A stretch of 61,983 bases of DNA from Prosthecobacter debontii (GTDB lineage: Bacteria > Verrucomicrobiota > Verrucomicrobiia > Verrucomicrobiales > Akkermansiaceae), in NCBI GenBank assembly GCA_945870855.1, contig CAMBTP010000013.1, forward strand, positions 1 through 61,983, written 5' to 3'. A model generated the notes under the pieces. It searched no databases, was not told the DNA's origin, and was given only the letters and a program-made list of their open reading frames with translations. The position numbers were made by a program, and so were the translations under genes. Shown here in pieces: positions 61,928 to 61,983 of this stretch (its first letter is position 1; each line of letters starts with the position of its first letter).

Positions 61928-61956
61928 TCGTCCCGTAAAACAAAGCCGTCCTTAAG

Positions 61957-61983
61957 AGCTGTGAATGAAGAATCACAGCAGTC
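61957..61983 (+). repeat. REP-like repeat, partial copy 3 at the window edge
   Basis: GAGCTGTGAATGAAGAATCA then CAGCAGTC matches the core hairpin of copy 1 in the same orientation, so it is inverted relative to copy 2 about 60 bases away. It is cut off by the window end. Confidence 0.55.

Overview
The window reads as chromosome of a member of the Verrucomicrobia (PVC superphylum). The lines of evidence are a planctomycete/verrucomicrobial (PVM) type bacterial microcompartment locus, a secreted cytochrome c/beta-propeller protein of PVC type, YdjY-domain and BatA-like proteins, weak Shine-Dalgarno sites, and many palindromic intergenic repeats. The assignment comes from gene content only; no 16S rRNA gene is present.

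Layout. (1) 1-535 is an intergenic block of stacked inverted repeats. (2) 536-19461, all minus strand, is the translation super-operon read right to left: rpsL-rpsG-fusA-rpsJ-rplC-rplD-rplW-rplB-rpsS-[secreted coiled-coil protein]-rplV-rpsC-rplP-rpmC-rpsQ-rplN-rplX-rplE-rpsH-rplF-rplR-rpsE-rplO-secY-adk-map-lepA, ending in a broken hicBA-like remnant. tuf, rpsN (S14) and rpmD (L30) are absent from their usual places. (3) 20051-33024, plus strand, is the microcompartment operon: pduL, BMC-H, BMC-H, ackA, BMC-H, BMC-P, CoA-acylating aldehyde dehydrogenase, BMC-P, BMC-P, class II aldolase, malate/lactate-type dehydrogenase, L-fucose isomerase, then lipoprotein binding protein, ATPase and permease of a sugar ABC importer. 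The proposed flow is: deoxysugar import; isomerisation; phosphorylation by a kinase not in this window; aldol cleavage to dihydroxyacetone phosphate and L-lactaldehyde; lactaldehyde oxidation to lactyl-CoA inside the shell; then PduL and AckA give lactate plus ATP. (4) A BLUF photoreceptor follows, convergent with a minus-strand GH78 alpha-L-rhamnosidase and its upstream cytochrome/propeller partner, which may supply the sugar. (5) 39133-43418 is a DevBCA/TolC-like exporter. (6) 43520-45451 is an insertion sequence with a perfect 10-bp target duplication; its transposase joins a DUF4338 (DruA-like) domain to an ISAs1-type transposase and needs a -1 frameshift. (7) 45532-61808 holds parDE, priA, a class III aminotransferase, a BatA-like membrane protein, a C1B aminopeptidase, a YdjY protein, a beta-CASP hydrolase, asnS, an exbB/exbD/TPR operon and a truncated DUF433 gene.

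Three signals stand out beyond ordinary annotation. First, at least eleven genes are preceded by short AT-rich tracts with a 7-nt period (units like GTTTAAA or ATTTCTA), several sharing a CTCTTCnTTG head; one supplies the end of adk, and fusA has to start on a TTG inside another. Second, a secreted protein gene sits inside the S10 operon. Third, one palindromic repeat family lies at both ends of the window, each time at the end of a broken toxin-antitoxin gene.
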